Below, piece after piece: positions 26,337-38,628 of a stretch of 64,000 nucleotides of DNA. The translations under genes were made by a program, and so were the position numbers. Position 1 is the stretch's first letter. Each line of letters begins with the position of its first letter. Origin of the DNA: Rhodopseudomonas_A palustris_F (GTDB lineage: Bacteria > Pseudomonadota > Alphaproteobacteria > Rhizobiales > Xanthobacteraceae); NCBI RefSeq assembly GCF_000013745.1, contig NC_007925.1, forward strand, positions 2,356,001 through 2,420,000. The letters run 5' to 3'. The notes beneath the pieces are model-generated. The model was not told the origin of the DNA. It ran no database searches and saw nothing but the letters and a program-made list of their open reading frames with translations.

Positions 26337-27329
26337 ATGACCGAGCCGTCCCGCCATATTCCGGTGTTGGGCCAGGAGGCCGTCGGCCTTCTCGCGCCGC
26401 GCGACGGCGGCGTCTATGTCGACGCCACCTTCGGCGCCGGCGGCTATTCCGGACTGATCCTCGCGGCTGCCGACACCCGGGTGATCGGCATCGACCGCGA
26501 CCGCACCGCGATCGCCGGCGGCTTCGATCTGGTCGAGCGATCGGGCGGCCGGCTGACGCTGGTCGAGGATCGCTTCTCCAATCTCGCCGAGGTCTGTGCC
26601 GCGCAGGGCGCGGGCCTGGTCGACGGCGTGGTGATGGACGTCGGCGTCTCCTCGATGCAGCTTGACCAGAGCGAGCGCGGATTTTCGTTCCGGCTCGCCG
26701 GTCCGCTCGACATGCGGATGGGGCAGAGTGGCCCCTCCGCCGCCGACGTGATCGCGGTGGCCTCGGAAGCCGAGCTTGCCAACATCATCTACATCTTCGG
26801 CGAGGAGCGGCATTCCCGCGCCGTCGCCCGCGCCATCGTGGCGGCCCGCGCCATTGAGCCGATCACCACCACCCGCGCGCTCGCCGATATCGTCGGCAAG
26901 GTGGTGCACGCCAAGCCAGGCGAGATCCATCCGGCGACGCGGACGTTTCAGGGCCTGCGGATCTTCGTCAACGGCGAACTCGACGAGCTGCATCTGGCGC
27001 TGAGTGCCGCCGAGCGGGTGCTGAAGCCGGGCGGCCGTCTCGTGGTGGTCTCGTTCCATTCGCTGGAAGACCGCATCGTCAAGAATTTCTTCAACGCCCG
27101 CGGCAAGACCGGCGGCGGCTCGCGGCATCTGCCGGAACTCGACCAAGAGGCGCCGAGCTTCGCGATCCTGACCAAGCGGCCGATCACCGCCGGCCCCGAC
27201 GAACTCGCCGGCAATCCGCGCGCGCGCTCCGCCAAGCTGCGCGCCGGCGAACGCACCGCGGCGCTGGCCCATCCTGGTGAGGATTTGCCGGCCTGGCCGA
27301 CGCTCGATGCCGTGATGGGGAGGCGCTGA
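26337..27329 (+). CDS. rsmH: 16S rRNA (cytosine1402-N4)-methyltransferase
   Basis: The 330-residue SAM-dependent enzyme methylates C1402 in the ribosomal P site. Motifs visible are HIPVLGQEAVGLL near the start and VDATFGAGGYSGLIL for the SAM pocket. IGIDRDRTAI, VVMDVGVSSMQLDQSERGFSF, MRMGQ and the late VVSFHSLEDRIVK are also present. It opens the dcw cluster, and its stop overlaps the ftsL start by one base (TGATG). Start at 26337 is the Met just before the conserved HIPVL. Confidence 0.96.
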   Translation: MTEPSRHIPVLGQEAVGLLAPRDGGVYVDATFGAGGYSGLILAAADTRVIGIDRDRTAIAGGFDLVERSGGRLTLVEDRFSNLAEVCAAQGAGLVDGVVMDVGVSSMQLDQSERGFSFRLAGPLDMRMGQSGPSAADVIAVASEAELANIIYIFGEERHSRAVARAIVAARAIEPITTTRALADIVGKVVHAKPGEIHPATRTFQGLRIFVNGELDELHLALSAAERVLKPGGRLVVVSFHSLEDRIVKNFFNARGKTGGGSRHLPELDQEAPSFAILTKRPITAGPDELAGNPRARSAKLRAGERTAALAHPGEDLPAWPTLDAVMGRR

Positions 27330-27709
27330 TGCGGCTGCTCCATCTCCTCGTCATCGGCGCGCTGGTGTTCGCGGCGGCCTATGTCTACCAGATCAAGATG
27401 GAATCCACCGCGCGCACCGAGCGGGTGCTGCGGCTGCACGCCGAAGTGCGCGAGCAGCGCGAAGCCATCGCGGCGTTGCGCGCCGAATGGGCCAAGCTCG
27501 ACGCGCCGCTGCGGCTGCAGGGCCTCGCCGAACGGCATCTGAAGCTGAAGCCGGTGTCGGCGCCGCAATTCGATTCCTTGAAGAACCTGCCGGAGCGGCC
27601 GCTGAATCTCGCCAATCCGAATGAATCCGACTCGATCGGGGCGATGATCGACACCATCGATCCCGACATCATCACCGGCTCGTTGCCGGCACCGGAGGTC
27701 GGGCGGTGA
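27329..27709 (+). CDS. ftsL: Cell division protein FtsL
   Basis: This 126-residue bitopic protein has a short N-terminus, one membrane segment (LLHLLVIGALVFAAAYVY) and a periplasmic coiled coil (TERVLRLHAEVREQREAIAA). These are the marks of FtsL, a divisome component that bridges FtsQ/FtsB and FtsW/FtsI. Sequence similarity in this family is low, so position between rsmH and ftsI is the main support. The stop overlaps the ftsI start by four bases. Confidence 0.85.
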   Translation: MRLLHLLVIGALVFAAAYVYQIKMESTARTERVLRLHAEVREQREAIAALRAEWAKLDAPLRLQGLAERHLKLKPVSAPQFDSLKNLPERPLNLANPNESDSIGAMIDTIDPDIITGSLPAPEVGR

Positions 27710-29460
27710 GCATGCAAGCCAATTCCAAGCCGCAGCCCACCGAGCCCTGGCGGCAGCGGCTGATCCGCGGCTTGCTGTACGGCCGCAACGTCGACCGCTC
27801 GATCAAGGCGCGGGCGCGGGTCGGCTTTGCGATGCTGGCCTTCGCCGCGATCTACTCGGTGATCGGCTTCCGACTGGTGACCATCGCGGTGGTCGGCGAC
27901 AGCCACGGCGGGCGCCGCGCCGCAGCGCAGGACGCGGTGGCGACCGCGCGGCCGGACATCGTCGACCGCAACGGCGAGGTGCTGGCCACCGACGTCAAGA
28001 CGCCGTCGCTGTTCGGCGAGCCGCGCCGCATCATCGACCAGGACGAGGCGGTCGAATTGTTGACCGCGACCTTGCCCGACCTCGATACCGCCGAAGTCCG
28101 CGAGCGGCTGTCGTCGAAGAAGGGCTTCGTCTGGCTGAAGCGTGAGATCACCCCGCTGCAGCAGCAGGAGATCCGCAAGCTCGGCATTCCCGGCATCGGT
28201 TTCCTGCGCGAGAACAAGCGGGTGTATCCGTCGGGCCCTGCGGTCTCGCATCTGATCGGGCTGGTCAACATCGACAACCAGGGCATCGCCGGCATCGAGA
28301 AATGGCTCGACACCAACGGGCTCGCCGACCTGCATCGCGCCGGCTTTGCCTCCGACCGGCTGCAGAAGCCGGTCGAACTCGCGGTCGACCTGCGGGTCGA
28401 GCACGCCTTGCGCGACGAACTGATGAAGGCCAAGGAGAAATACAGCGCCAAGGCGGCGTCCGGGCTGGTGTCGAACGTGCGTACCGGCGAGATCGTCGCC
28501 ATGGTGTCGCTGCCGGATTTCGATCCGAACAATCCGCGCGAGGCGCACGACCCCGATCGCATCAACCGGCTGACCACCGGCGTCTATGAGATGGGCTCGA
28601 CCTTCAAGACCCTGACGCTGGCGATGGCGCTGGATTCCGGCAAGGCCAACCTCAACACGCTGTATGACGCGCGCGGCGCGCTGCACTTCGGCAAATTCGC
28701 CATCCACGACTCCCACAGTCTCGGCCGCGCCATCACCCTGACTGAGGTATTCACCTACTCGTCGAACATCGGCGCGGCGCGGGTGGCGCTGGCGCAGGGC
28801 GTCGAGGCGCACAAGGCGTTCTTGAAGAAGGTCGGCCAGATGGATCGGCTGCGCACCGAATTGCCGGAAAGCGCCGCGCCGATCCTGCCGAAGCGTTGGA
28901 GCGAGCTCAACACCATCACCATCTCGTTCGGCCACGGCATCGCGGTGGCGCCGCTGCAGGCGGTGATGGGCATCAATGCGATGGTCAATGGCGGCTATCT
29001 GATTCCGCCGACCTTCCTGAAGCGCACCGAGCAGCAGGCGCTGGAGATCGGCAAGCGCGTGGTGCGCAAGGACACCAGCGACAAGATCCGCTATTTGATG
29101 CGGCTGAACGCCGAAATCGGCACCGCCAAATCGGCCGAGGCGATCGCCAAGGGCTATTATATCGGCGGCAAGACCGGCACCGCCGAGAAAGTGGTCGGCG
29201 GCCGCTATTCGAAGAAGCAGGTGCTGAATTCCTTCACCGCGATTCTGCCGGCGGACAATCCGCAGTTTCAGGTGCTGGTGATGCTGGACGAGCCGAAGGC
29301 GCTGCCGGAAACCCACGGCTTTATCACCTCGGGCTGGAATGCAGTACCGGCCGGCGGCAAGGTGATCGCCCGCATCGCGCCGCTGTTGGGAATCGCGCCG
29401 CGTTTCGATCTGCCGCCGTCCGACCGCCTCATTCTTGCGGCATCGAAGGCGACTCAATAG
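27706..29460 (+). CDS. ftsI: Peptidoglycan D,D-transpeptidase FtsI (PBP3)
   Basis: The 584-residue septal transpeptidase has one N-terminal membrane anchor (residues ~43-63) and a pedestal domain (ARPDIVDRNGEVLATDVKTP). The transpeptidase domain contains the active-site STFK (GSTFKTLTLAMAL), SSN (YSSNIGAARVAL) and KTGT (GGKTGTAEKV) motifs. It starts with GTG in a GTGA overlap with ftsL; a second possible start is the ATG two codons later. Monofunctional (no glycosyltransferase domain). Confidence 0.95.
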   Translation: MSMQANSKPQPTEPWRQRLIRGLLYGRNVDRSIKARARVGFAMLAFAAIYSVIGFRLVTIAVVGDSHGGRRAAAQDAVATARPDIVDRNGEVLATDVKTPSLFGEPRRIIDQDEAVELLTATLPDLDTAEVRERLSSKKGFVWLKREITPLQQQEIRKLGIPGIGFLRENKRVYPSGPAVSHLIGLVNIDNQGIAGIEKWLDTNGLADLHRAGFASDRLQKPVELAVDLRVEHALRDELMKAKEKYSAKAASGLVSNVRTGEIVAMVSLPDFDPNNPREAHDPDRINRLTTGVYEMGSTFKTLTLAMALDSGKANLNTLYDARGALHFGKFAIHDSHSLGRAITLTEVFTYSSNIGAARVALAQGVEAHKAFLKKVGQMDRLRTELPESAAPILPKRWSELNTITISFGHGIAVAPLQAVMGINAMVNGGYLIPPTFLKRTEQQALEIGKRVVRKDTSDKIRYLMRLNAEIGTAKSAEAIAKGYYIGGKTGTAEKVVGGRYSKKQVLNSFTAILPADNPQFQVLVMLDEPKALPETHGFITSGWNAVPAGGKVIARIAPLLGIAPRFDLPPSDRLILAASKATQ

Positions 29461-29582
29461 GCGATTCCGCCGGTTGAAGAGGTCGGCGGGGACGGCGCAA
29501 TCGGTTGCGCCGGGGTCTGGTTGCGCTAAAAGCTCCGGGACCGTTGGACGTCGGTTGTTCGAATGCGCCGGACTGGATCAAT

Positions 29583-31040
29583 ATGAAGCTCCGCGAGCTT
29601 TTCAGCGATGATGTTGCGATCGCGGCCGAGGCCTCGGAAATCGAGGTCCGCGGCGTCGCGTCGGACAGTCGCGCGGTGCTGTCCGGCGAGGTGTTCTTCG
29701 CGCTCGCCGGCGCCAACACCGATGGCGCGCGCTATATCGACCAGGCGATTGCCAATGGCGCGGTCGCGGTCGTCGGCGAGCAGTTTCCTGACTCCGACCA
29801 TCGCGTCGCACTGGTGCGCGTGGCCAATCCGCGGCGCGCGTTGGCTTTGGCCGCGGCGCGCATGTTTCCGCGGCAGCCGGCGACGATTGCCGCGGTCACC
29901 GGCACCAGCGGCAAGACCTCGGTGGCGGCGTTCACAAGGCAGATCTGGCAGCGGCTCGGCTTTGCCGCCGCCAGCATCGGCACCATCGGCCTGGTCACCC
30001 CGCAACGCAGCGTCTATGGCTCGCTGACCACGCCGGACCCGATCGCGCTGCATCGGGAGATCGACCAGATCGCCGGCGAGGGCGTCACGCATTTGGCGCT
30101 GGAAGCTTCGTCGCACGGGCTCGATCAGTTCCGGCTCGATGGCGTCAGAGTCTCCGCCGCGGGCTTCACCAATCTGTCGCGCGACCATATGGATTACCAT
30201 CCCGACGTCGCGCATTACCTCGCGGCCAAGCTGCGGCTGTTCACCGATCTGGTGATCGACGGCGGCGCCGCGGTGATTTCCGCCGATCACGAACATTCCG
30301 AAGCGGTGATCGCCGCGGCGCGCGCGCGCGGTCTGCGGCTGATCACGGTGGGCCGCAACGGCAATCGCCAGGACGGCATCCGGCTGATCGGGGCGACCAT
30401 CGACGGTTTCGCGCAGCGGCTGACCGTCGAATTCCGCGGCCGCGAGCGTGGCCTGCGGCTGCCGCTGGTCGGCGAATTCCAGATCGAGAACGCGCTGGTC
30501 GCGGCCGGGCTGGCGATCGGCACCGGCGGCGATGCCGAGCAGGTGTTCGCGGCACTCCAGCATCTCGAAGGCGCCAAGGGCCGGCTCGAACTGGTCGGCG
30601 ACAGAAACGGCGCGCCGATCTTCGTCGACTACGCGCACAAGCCGGACGCGTTGGCGAAAGCCTTGCAGGCGCTGCGACCCTACGCCAAGCGCAAGCTGAT
30701 CGTGGTGTTCGGCGCCGGCGGCGACCGCGACGCCGGCAAGCGGCCGCTGATGGGCGCGATTGCCACGGGACTGGCCGACAGCGTCATCGTCACCGACGAC
30801 AATCCGCGCAGCGAGGATCCGGCGGCGATCCGCGCCGCGATCATGGCGGCGGCGGGCGGCGCGGTGGAAATCGGCGACCGCGCCGAGGCGATCCGCACCG
30901 CGATCGGCGCGCTGCAGAGCGGCGACGCGCTGCTGATCGCCGGCAAGGGCCACGAGACCGGACAAATCATCGGCGGCCGGGTGCTGCCGTTCAGCGATCA
31001 CGAGGCCGCCGCGGCGGCCCTTTCATCGAGCGCCGCATGA
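29583..31040 (+). CDS. murE: UDP-MurNAc-tripeptide ligase MurE (meso-diaminopimelate adding)
   Basis: The 485-residue Mur ligase adds meso-Dap to UDP-MurNAc-L-Ala-D-Glu. The ATP site reads VTGTSGKTSVAAF. The central domain has LEASSHGL and NLSRDHMDYH. The C-terminal domain has the DNPRSEDP motif that selects diaminopimelate over lysine. ATG 29583 is preferred to an upstream in-frame codon at 29505 because MKLRELF is the family N-terminus. The 122-base gap after ftsI is the largest in the first part of the cluster. The stop overlaps murF by four bases. Confidence 0.96.
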   Translation: MKLRELFSDDVAIAAEASEIEVRGVASDSRAVLSGEVFFALAGANTDGARYIDQAIANGAVAVVGEQFPDSDHRVALVRVANPRRALALAAARMFPRQPATIAAVTGTSGKTSVAAFTRQIWQRLGFAAASIGTIGLVTPQRSVYGSLTTPDPIALHREIDQIAGEGVTHLALEASSHGLDQFRLDGVRVSAAGFTNLSRDHMDYHPDVAHYLAAKLRLFTDLVIDGGAAVISADHEHSEAVIAAARARGLRLITVGRNGNRQDGIRLIGATIDGFAQRLTVEFRGRERGLRLPLVGEFQIENALVAAGLAIGTGGDAEQVFAALQHLEGAKGRLELVGDRNGAPIFVDYAHKPDALAKALQALRPYAKRKLIVVFGAGGDRDAGKRPLMGAIATGLADSVIVTDDNPRSEDPAAIRAAIMAAAGGAVEIGDRAEAIRTAIGALQSGDALLIAGKGHETGQIIGGRVLPFSDHEAAAAALSSSAA

Positions 31041-32476
31041 GCAAATTGCCCCTATGGACCGCTTCGGCGATGGCGGAGGCGATGCGCGCGACGCCGAGCG
31101 GCGCGCTGCCCGACGCGATCTTCGGCATCTCGATCGACAGCCGCACGCTGATCCCGGGCGACGCTTACTTCGCGATTCGCGGCGAGGTTCATGACGGTCA
31201 TGCGTTCGTCGCCGCGGCCTTGAACGCCGGCGCCGGCCTCGCGGTGGTGGAGCGCGCGCAGCGCGACAAATTCCCCGCCGACGCGCCGCTGCTGCTGGTC
31301 GACGACGTGCTCGCCGCCCTGGTCGATCTTTCGCGCGCGTCGCGGGCGCGGCTCGGCGCCAAGGTGATCGCGATCACCGGCTCGGTCGGCAAGACCTCGA
31401 CCAAGGAGGCGCTGCGGGCGGTGTTCGGCGCGCAGGGCGAGACCCACGCCTCGGTAGCGTCGTTCAACAATCACTGGGGCGTGCCGCTGTCCTTGGCGCG
31501 CTGCCCGGCGTCGGCGAAATTCGCGGTGTTCGAAATCGGCATGAATCATCCGGGCGAGATCCAACCCTTGGTGGCGCTGGTGCGCCCCCATGTGGCGATC
31601 ATCACCACGGTGGAGCCGGTGCATCTGGAATTCTTCGACAGCGTCGAGGCGATCGCCGACGCCAAGGCGGAGATCTTCACCGGGCTCGAGCCGAACGGCG
31701 CCGTGGTGCTGAACCGCGACAATCCGCAATTCGCGCGGCTGCGCAAACGCGCCAAGGCGCACGGCATCAGCCGCATCGTCTCGTTCGGCGCCGACGAGAA
31801 GGCCGACGCGCGATTGTTAGACATCGCGCTGCAGCCCGAGTGCTCGGCGGTGCGCGCGGCGGTGTTCGGCGAGGACGTCACCTACAAGCTCGGCATTCCC
31901 GGCCGCCACATGGCGATCAATTCGCTGGCGGTGCTGGCGGCTGCCGAACTGGTCGGCGCCGACCTGGCGCTGGCGGCGTTGACGCTGTCGCAGGTTCAGC
32001 CCGCCGCCGGTCGCGGCGTCCGCCACACGCTGCTGGTCGCCCATGGCGAGGCCACGCTGATCGACGAGAGCTACAACGCCAATCCGGCCTCGATGGCGGC
32101 GGCGATCAACGTGCTCGGCCAAGCGGCGGTCGGGCCGCAGGGCCGCCGCATCGCGGTGCTCGGCGACATGCTCGAACTCGGGCCGCGCGGCCCGCAACTG
32201 CATCGCGGGCTGGTCGAAGCCATCAAGGCCAACGCCATCGACACGGTATTCTGCTGCGGGCCGCTGATGCGGCAGTTGTGGGACGCCCTTTCCACCGGAA
32301 AGCGAGGCGGCTATGCAGAGGATGCGGCCGCTCTCGAATCGCAGGTCATCGCCGCGATCCGCGGCGGCGACGTCATCATGGTGAAGGGCTCGCTCGGCTC
32401 GCGCATGAAAACCATCGTCACCGCGCTGGAGCGGCGCTATCCCGACAATGCCGCGCTCAGCGACGCTGCGGTGTAA
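31037..32476 (+). CDS. murF: UDP-MurNAc-tripeptide:D-Ala-D-Ala ligase MurF
   Basis: The 479-residue ligase attaches D-Ala-D-Ala to complete the pentapeptide precursor. Seen are the N-terminal FGISIDSRTLIPGDAYFAI, the P-loop ITGSVGKTSTKEAL, FEIGMNHPGEI, IDESYNANPASM and VLGDMLELG. The start overlaps murE (ATGA), and mraY follows 11 bases after the stop. Full length. Confidence 0.96.
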   Translation: MSKLPLWTASAMAEAMRATPSGALPDAIFGISIDSRTLIPGDAYFAIRGEVHDGHAFVAAALNAGAGLAVVERAQRDKFPADAPLLLVDDVLAALVDLSRASRARLGAKVIAITGSVGKTSTKEALRAVFGAQGETHASVASFNNHWGVPLSLARCPASAKFAVFEIGMNHPGEIQPLVALVRPHVAIITTVEPVHLEFFDSVEAIADAKAEIFTGLEPNGAVVLNRDNPQFARLRKRAKAHGISRIVSFGADEKADARLLDIALQPECSAVRAAVFGEDVTYKLGIPGRHMAINSLAVLAAAELVGADLALAALTLSQVQPAAGRGVRHTLLVAHGEATLIDESYNANPASMAAAINVLGQAAVGPQGRRIAVLGDMLELGPRGPQLHRGLVEAIKANAIDTVFCCGPLMRQLWDALSTGKRGGYAEDAAALESQVIAAIRGGDVIMVKGSLGSRMKTIVTALERRYPDNAALSDAAV

Positions 32477-32487
32477 GGGCGGCTTGC

Positions 32488-33573
32488 ATGCTTTATTGGC
32501 TGATCGATTTCGCCAGCACGATTCCGGCGTTCAACGTATTTCGCTACATCACCTTCCGCACCGGCGGCGCGATGGTGACCGGGGCGCTGTTCGTGTTCCT
32601 GTGCGGCCCCTGGATCATCGACAATCTGCGGCTGCGCCAGGGCAAGGGCCAGCCGATCCGTAGCGACGGTCCGCAATCCCATCTCAGCAAGAAGGGCACG
32701 CCCACCATGGGCGGGCTGATGGTGCTGTCCGGCCTGGTGGTCGGCACCGTGCTGTGGGCCAATCCGCTCAACCCCTATGTCTGGATCGTGCTGGCGGTGA
32801 CGCTCGGCTTCGGCTTCGTCGGCTTCTATGACGATTACCTCAAGGTGACCAAGCAGAGCAGCCAGAACGGCTTCGCCGGCCGCTGGCGGCTGTTGATCGA
32901 GGCGGTGATCGCCGCGGCGGCCTGCTACGCACTGGTGCGGCTCGGCCGCGACCCGTTGTCGAGTTCGCTGGTGATCCCGTTCTTCAAGGACGTGGCGATC
33001 AATCTCGGCTGGTTCTTCGTGGGGTTCGGCGCCTTCATCGTGGTCGGCGCCGGCAACGCGGTCAACCTCACCGACGGCCTCGACGGGCTCGCCATCGTGC
33101 CGGTGATGATCGCCGCGGCGAGCTTCGGGCTGATCTCCTATCTCGCCGGCAATGCGGTATTCGCCGATTATCTGCAGATCAATTACGTCGCCGGCACCGG
33201 CGAGTTGTCGGTGCTGTGCGGCGCGCTGCTCGGCGCAGGGCTCGGCTTTCTGTGGTTCAACGCGCCGCCGGCCTCGATCTTCATGGGCGATACCGGATCG
33301 CTCGCGCTCGGCGGCATGTTGGGTTCGATCGCGGTGGCGGTGAAGCACGAGATCGTGCTGGCGGTGATCGGCGGGCTGTTCGTGCTGGAAGCGGTGTCGG
33401 TGATCGTGCAGGTGGCGTCGTTCAAGCTGACCGGCAAGCGGGTGTTCAAGATGGCGCCGATCCACCACCATTTCGAACAGAAAGGCTGGACCGAGCCGCA
33501 GATCGTGATCCGGTTCTGGATCATCGCGGTGATGCTGGCGCTCGCCGGCCTCTCGACGCTGAAGCTGCGGTGA
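32488..33573 (+). CDS. mraY: Phospho-MurNAc-pentapeptide transferase MraY
   Basis: The 361-residue integral membrane enzyme (about ten helices) transfers phospho-MurNAc-pentapeptide to undecaprenyl phosphate, forming lipid I. Diagnostic segments are KKGTPTMGGLM, FYDDYLKV (catalytic Asp pair), NAVNLTDGLDGLA, FMGDTGSLALGG, and APIHHHFEQKGW near the C-terminus. ATG 32488 gives the standard MLYWLIDF start. A repeat element separates it from murD. Confidence 0.97.
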   Translation: MLYWLIDFASTIPAFNVFRYITFRTGGAMVTGALFVFLCGPWIIDNLRLRQGKGQPIRSDGPQSHLSKKGTPTMGGLMVLSGLVVGTVLWANPLNPYVWIVLAVTLGFGFVGFYDDYLKVTKQSSQNGFAGRWRLLIEAVIAAAACYALVRLGRDPLSSSLVIPFFKDVAINLGWFFVGFGAFIVVGAGNAVNLTDGLDGLAIVPVMIAAASFGLISYLAGNAVFADYLQINYVAGTGELSVLCGALLGAGLGFLWFNAPPASIFMGDTGSLALGGMLGSIAVAVKHEIVLAVIGGLFVLEAVSVIVQVASFKLTGKRVFKMAPIHHHFEQKGWTEPQIVIRFWIIAVMLALAGLSTLKLR

Positions 33574-33591
33574 TGGCGCCGCGTGATTTTG

Positions 33592-33700
33592 CCGTCATCC
33601 TGAGGTGCGAGCTCTTGCGCGCCTCGAAGCACGACGGCAATCCAATGGCGCGCCTCCTTCGCGGCGCGCCGCAGTTGCGGCGCGCACCTCAGGATGACGC
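33592..33700. repeat. Dispersed palindromic repeat, family B, copy 1 (inside the dcw cluster)
   Basis: The ends CGTCATCCTGAGGTGCG and CGCACCTCAGGATGACG are inverted. The middle holds CGCGCCTC...GGCGCGCC. It fills most of the 154-base space between mraY and murD. Further copies are at 35150-35290, 35333-35471 and 43481-43619. Confidence 0.75.
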
Positions 33701-33727
33701 GCTCCCTGTTGCGGGAAAGGTTCTTTC

Positions 33728-35128
<1,401 letters not shown>

Positions 35129-35149
35129 GCGGCGCTTGATCTTCAGCGT

Positions 35150-35290
35150 CGTCATCCTGAGGTGCCCGAGCGCAGCGAGGGCCTCGAAGGATGCGGCCGC
35201 GAGCGATGCGGCCAGCTCCGAGCCTGCAGCCCATCCTTCGAGACACCCGGCTTCGCGCTGCGGGCTCCGCCGGGCTCCTCAGGATGACGC
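35150..35290. repeat. Dispersed repeat family B, copy 2
   Basis: GTCATCCTGAGGTGCCCGAG at the left is mirrored by GGGCTCCTCAGGATGACGC at the right, with GCCTCGAAGGATGCGGCC / CATCCTTCGAGACACC inside. Together with copy 3 it fills most of the 375-base gap between murD and the convergent acyl-CoA ligase gene, and may form transcript-end hairpins for both. Confidence 0.75.
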
Positions 35291-35332
35291 TGATTGTGTG
35301 GCTAATTCTGCGCGTATTGCCGACCACGGCGT

Positions 35333-35471
35333 CGTCATCCTGAGGTCCCGAGCGCAGCGAGGGCCTCGAAGGATGCGGCCGCGAGCGACGCGGCCAGCTC
35401 CGAGCCCGCGGCCCATCCTTCGAGACACCCGGCTTCGCGCTGCGCGCTGCGCCGGGCTCCTCAGGATGACG
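35333..35471. repeat. Dispersed repeat family B, copy 3
   Basis: This copy is nearly identical to copy 2 over about 138 bases and in the same orientation (e.g. GAGCGCAGCGAGGGCCTCGA and GGCTTCGCGCTGCG occur in both). Two close direct copies suggest local duplication or unequal exchange. Confidence 0.75.
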
Positions 35472-35503
35472 CTTCGTAGAGTAGCGAAACCGCCGCGCAA
35501 GTC

Positions 35504-37045
35504 TCATGCCGCCGCGCTCTGCTTCGGCCAGTAGCGGTCTTTGAGGTGCCGCTTCACCAGCTTGCCGGTCGGGGTGCGCGGCAGTTCGGCTTCGAAGTCG
35601 ATGCTCTTCGGGCATTTGATCGGCGACAGTTTCTGCCGGCAGAACGCGATCAGCTCGGCCGCGAAGGCCGGCCCCGCCAGCGCCATGTCGCGCGGCTGCA
35701 CCACCGCCTTGACCTCTTCGCCCATCTCCTCGTTGGGCACGCCGAACACCGCGACGTCGGCGATCTCGGGATGGGTCAGCAGCACGTCTTCGGTCTCCTG
35801 CGGATAGACGTTCACGCCGCCGGAGATGATCATGTAGCTCTTGCGGTCGGTGAGATAGAGAAAGCCCTCGGCGTCGAGATAGCCGACGTCGCCGAGCGTC
35901 GACCAGCCGCGGGCGTTGAAGGCGCGGCTCGTCTTCTCCGGATCGTTGTGATAGCTGAACGAAGGTCCGCCGGCGAAATATACCGTGCCGATCTCGCCCG
36001 CCGGCAATTCCTCGTCGTTGTCGTCCAAAATCTTGATTTGGCCGACCACCGGACGGCCGACGGTGCCGCGATGGCCGAGCCATTGCTGCGAGTTCGACAC
36101 CGTGACGCCGTTGCCCTCGGAGCCCGCGTAATACTCGATCAGGATCGGCCCCCACCAGTCGATCATCTTCGCCTTGACGTCGATCGGGCAGGGCGCCGCG
36201 GCGTGGATCGCGCCTTTCAGCGAGGCGACGTCGTAGCGCGTACGGACCTCGTCGGGCAGCTTCAGCATCCGCACGAACATCGTCGGCACCAGCTGCGACT
36301 GGGTGATCTTGTGCGTCTCCACCAGCGCCAAGAACTCCTCGGGGTCGAAATTCTCCATGATGATCGAAGTGCCGCCGAGCGTGATCGCCATCATGTTGAA
36401 GCGCAACGGAGCGGCGTGATACAAGGGCGCCGGCGACAGATAGATGCTGTCGGCGCCCATGCCGCACATCCCGGCGCAGAGAATTCTCAGGAACGGGTTG
36501 GGTAGCTCGATCGGATTGTTGTCGAAGGCGCGCTTGATGCCCTTCGGCCGCCCGGTGGTGCCCGACGAATACAGCATGTCGCTGCCTGCCACCTCGTCGG
36601 CGATCGGCGTGGTGGGCTGCGCGGCCCGCGCCTCGTGCCAGGAGCGGAACCCCGGCGGCGCGGCATCGACGCTGAAGAAGGCGACCTCCGGCATCTCGGC
36701 GATCAAGGGCGCGAGCGTGTCGGCGCCCTTCGCCGAGGCGATCACGACGCGGGCGCCGCAGTCTTTGACGATGTAGCGGATTTCGTCCTCGGTGAGGTAG
36801 CGGCTGATCGCGGTGTAGTACAGCCCGCAGCGCTGCGCCGCCCAGCAGATTTCCATGAATTCGAGCCTGTTCTCCAACAGCAGCGCGATATGACCGCCGG
36901 CTGGCAAGCCGAGCGCGCGAAACAGCTGCGCGCCCTGGTTGGAGCGTTCGTCCAGCTGGCGATAAGTGATCGATTGGCCCGAGCCGGCCATCTGGTAGGC
37001 GATCTTGTCGGGCTGGGTCTTGGCGTGGATCGACGGATGGCTCAT
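35504..37045 (-). CDS. Acyl-CoA ligase (AMP-binding family, FadD/CaiC-like)
   Basis: The 513-residue adenylate-forming enzyme activates a carboxylic acid to its CoA thioester. Motifs are the P-loop-like LYSSGTTGRPKGIKRAF (A3), YYAGSEGNG (A5 region), GWSTLGDVGYLDAEG (A7), DRKSYMIISGGVNVYP (A8) and the late catalytic Lys in PRTPTGKLVKRHLK (A10). The chain-length specificity cannot be read. AAGGAG lies 11 bases before the ATG. Clustered with a thiolase, an SDR and two acyl-CoA dehydrogenases, it probably starts a beta-oxidation-like pathway. Confidence 0.9.
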   Translation of the reverse strand: MSHPSIHAKTQPDKIAYQMAGSGQSITYRQLDERSNQGAQLFRALGLPAGGHIALLLENRLEFMEICWAAQRCGLYYTAISRYLTEDEIRYIVKDCGARVVIASAKGADTLAPLIAEMPEVAFFSVDAAPPGFRSWHEARAAQPTTPIADEVAGSDMLYSSGTTGRPKGIKRAFDNNPIELPNPFLRILCAGMCGMGADSIYLSPAPLYHAAPLRFNMMAITLGGTSIIMENFDPEEFLALVETHKITQSQLVPTMFVRMLKLPDEVRTRYDVASLKGAIHAAAPCPIDVKAKMIDWWGPILIEYYAGSEGNGVTVSNSQQWLGHRGTVGRPVVGQIKILDDNDEELPAGEIGTVYFAGGPSFSYHNDPEKTSRAFNARGWSTLGDVGYLDAEGFLYLTDRKSYMIISGGVNVYPQETEDVLLTHPEIADVAVFGVPNEEMGEEVKAVVQPRDMALAGPAFAAELIAFCRQKLSPIKCPKSIDFEAELPRTPTGKLVKRHLKDRYWPKQSAAA

Positions 37046-37075
37046 CGGCGTGTTCTCCTTGGAGACGGCGAGGGG

Positions 37076-37143
37076 CGAGTAGCGAATAGCGAATAGCGAA
37101 TAGCGAATAGCGAATAGGGAGTAGGGAGTAGGGAGTAGGGATT
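37076..37143. repeat. Heptamer tandem repeats, left array
   Basis: About five units of GCGAATA are followed by about four of GGAGTAG, all with period 7, just upstream of the acyl-CoA ligase start. The array is mirrored on the other strand by the right array at 37276-37390. Confidence 0.85.
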
Positions 37144-37275
37144 CACGCGCTGCGGCAATCTGCATCCGCTGCGATGCTGCGTAGCCTCGCCAAACCCAGG
37201 CCCCGCACCCCGGTTCAACGTTCGCCGCGCTTCGCGCCGCCGCGTGTCCGGACCACGCATCGGCTCGCATTGCCT

Positions 37276-37387
37276 CGTCCCTACTCCCTATTCCCTACTC
37301 GCCATTCGCCACTCGCCATTCGCCACTCGCCATTCGCCACTCGCTATTCGCCACTCGCTATTCGCCCGCTCTATTCGCTCCTCGTCC

Positions 37388-37390
<3 letters not shown>
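37276..37390. repeat. Heptamer tandem repeats, right array (inverted)
   Basis: Units CTACTCC / CTATTCC and then CGCCATT / CGCCACT / CGCTATT, period 7, run for about 15 repeats up to the thiolase stop codon, which is its last CTA (37388-37390, TAG on the minus strand). Left and right arrays are inverted around a ~130-base spacer with no feature of its own. Confidence 0.85.
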
Positions 37391-38560
<1,170 letters not shown>

Positions 38561-38628
38561 GGCGTCTCTCCCTGCTTTTTATTGTGCTGCCTGGATGCGA
38601 GGCAAATTTAATGGGCCAATTAGCTTTT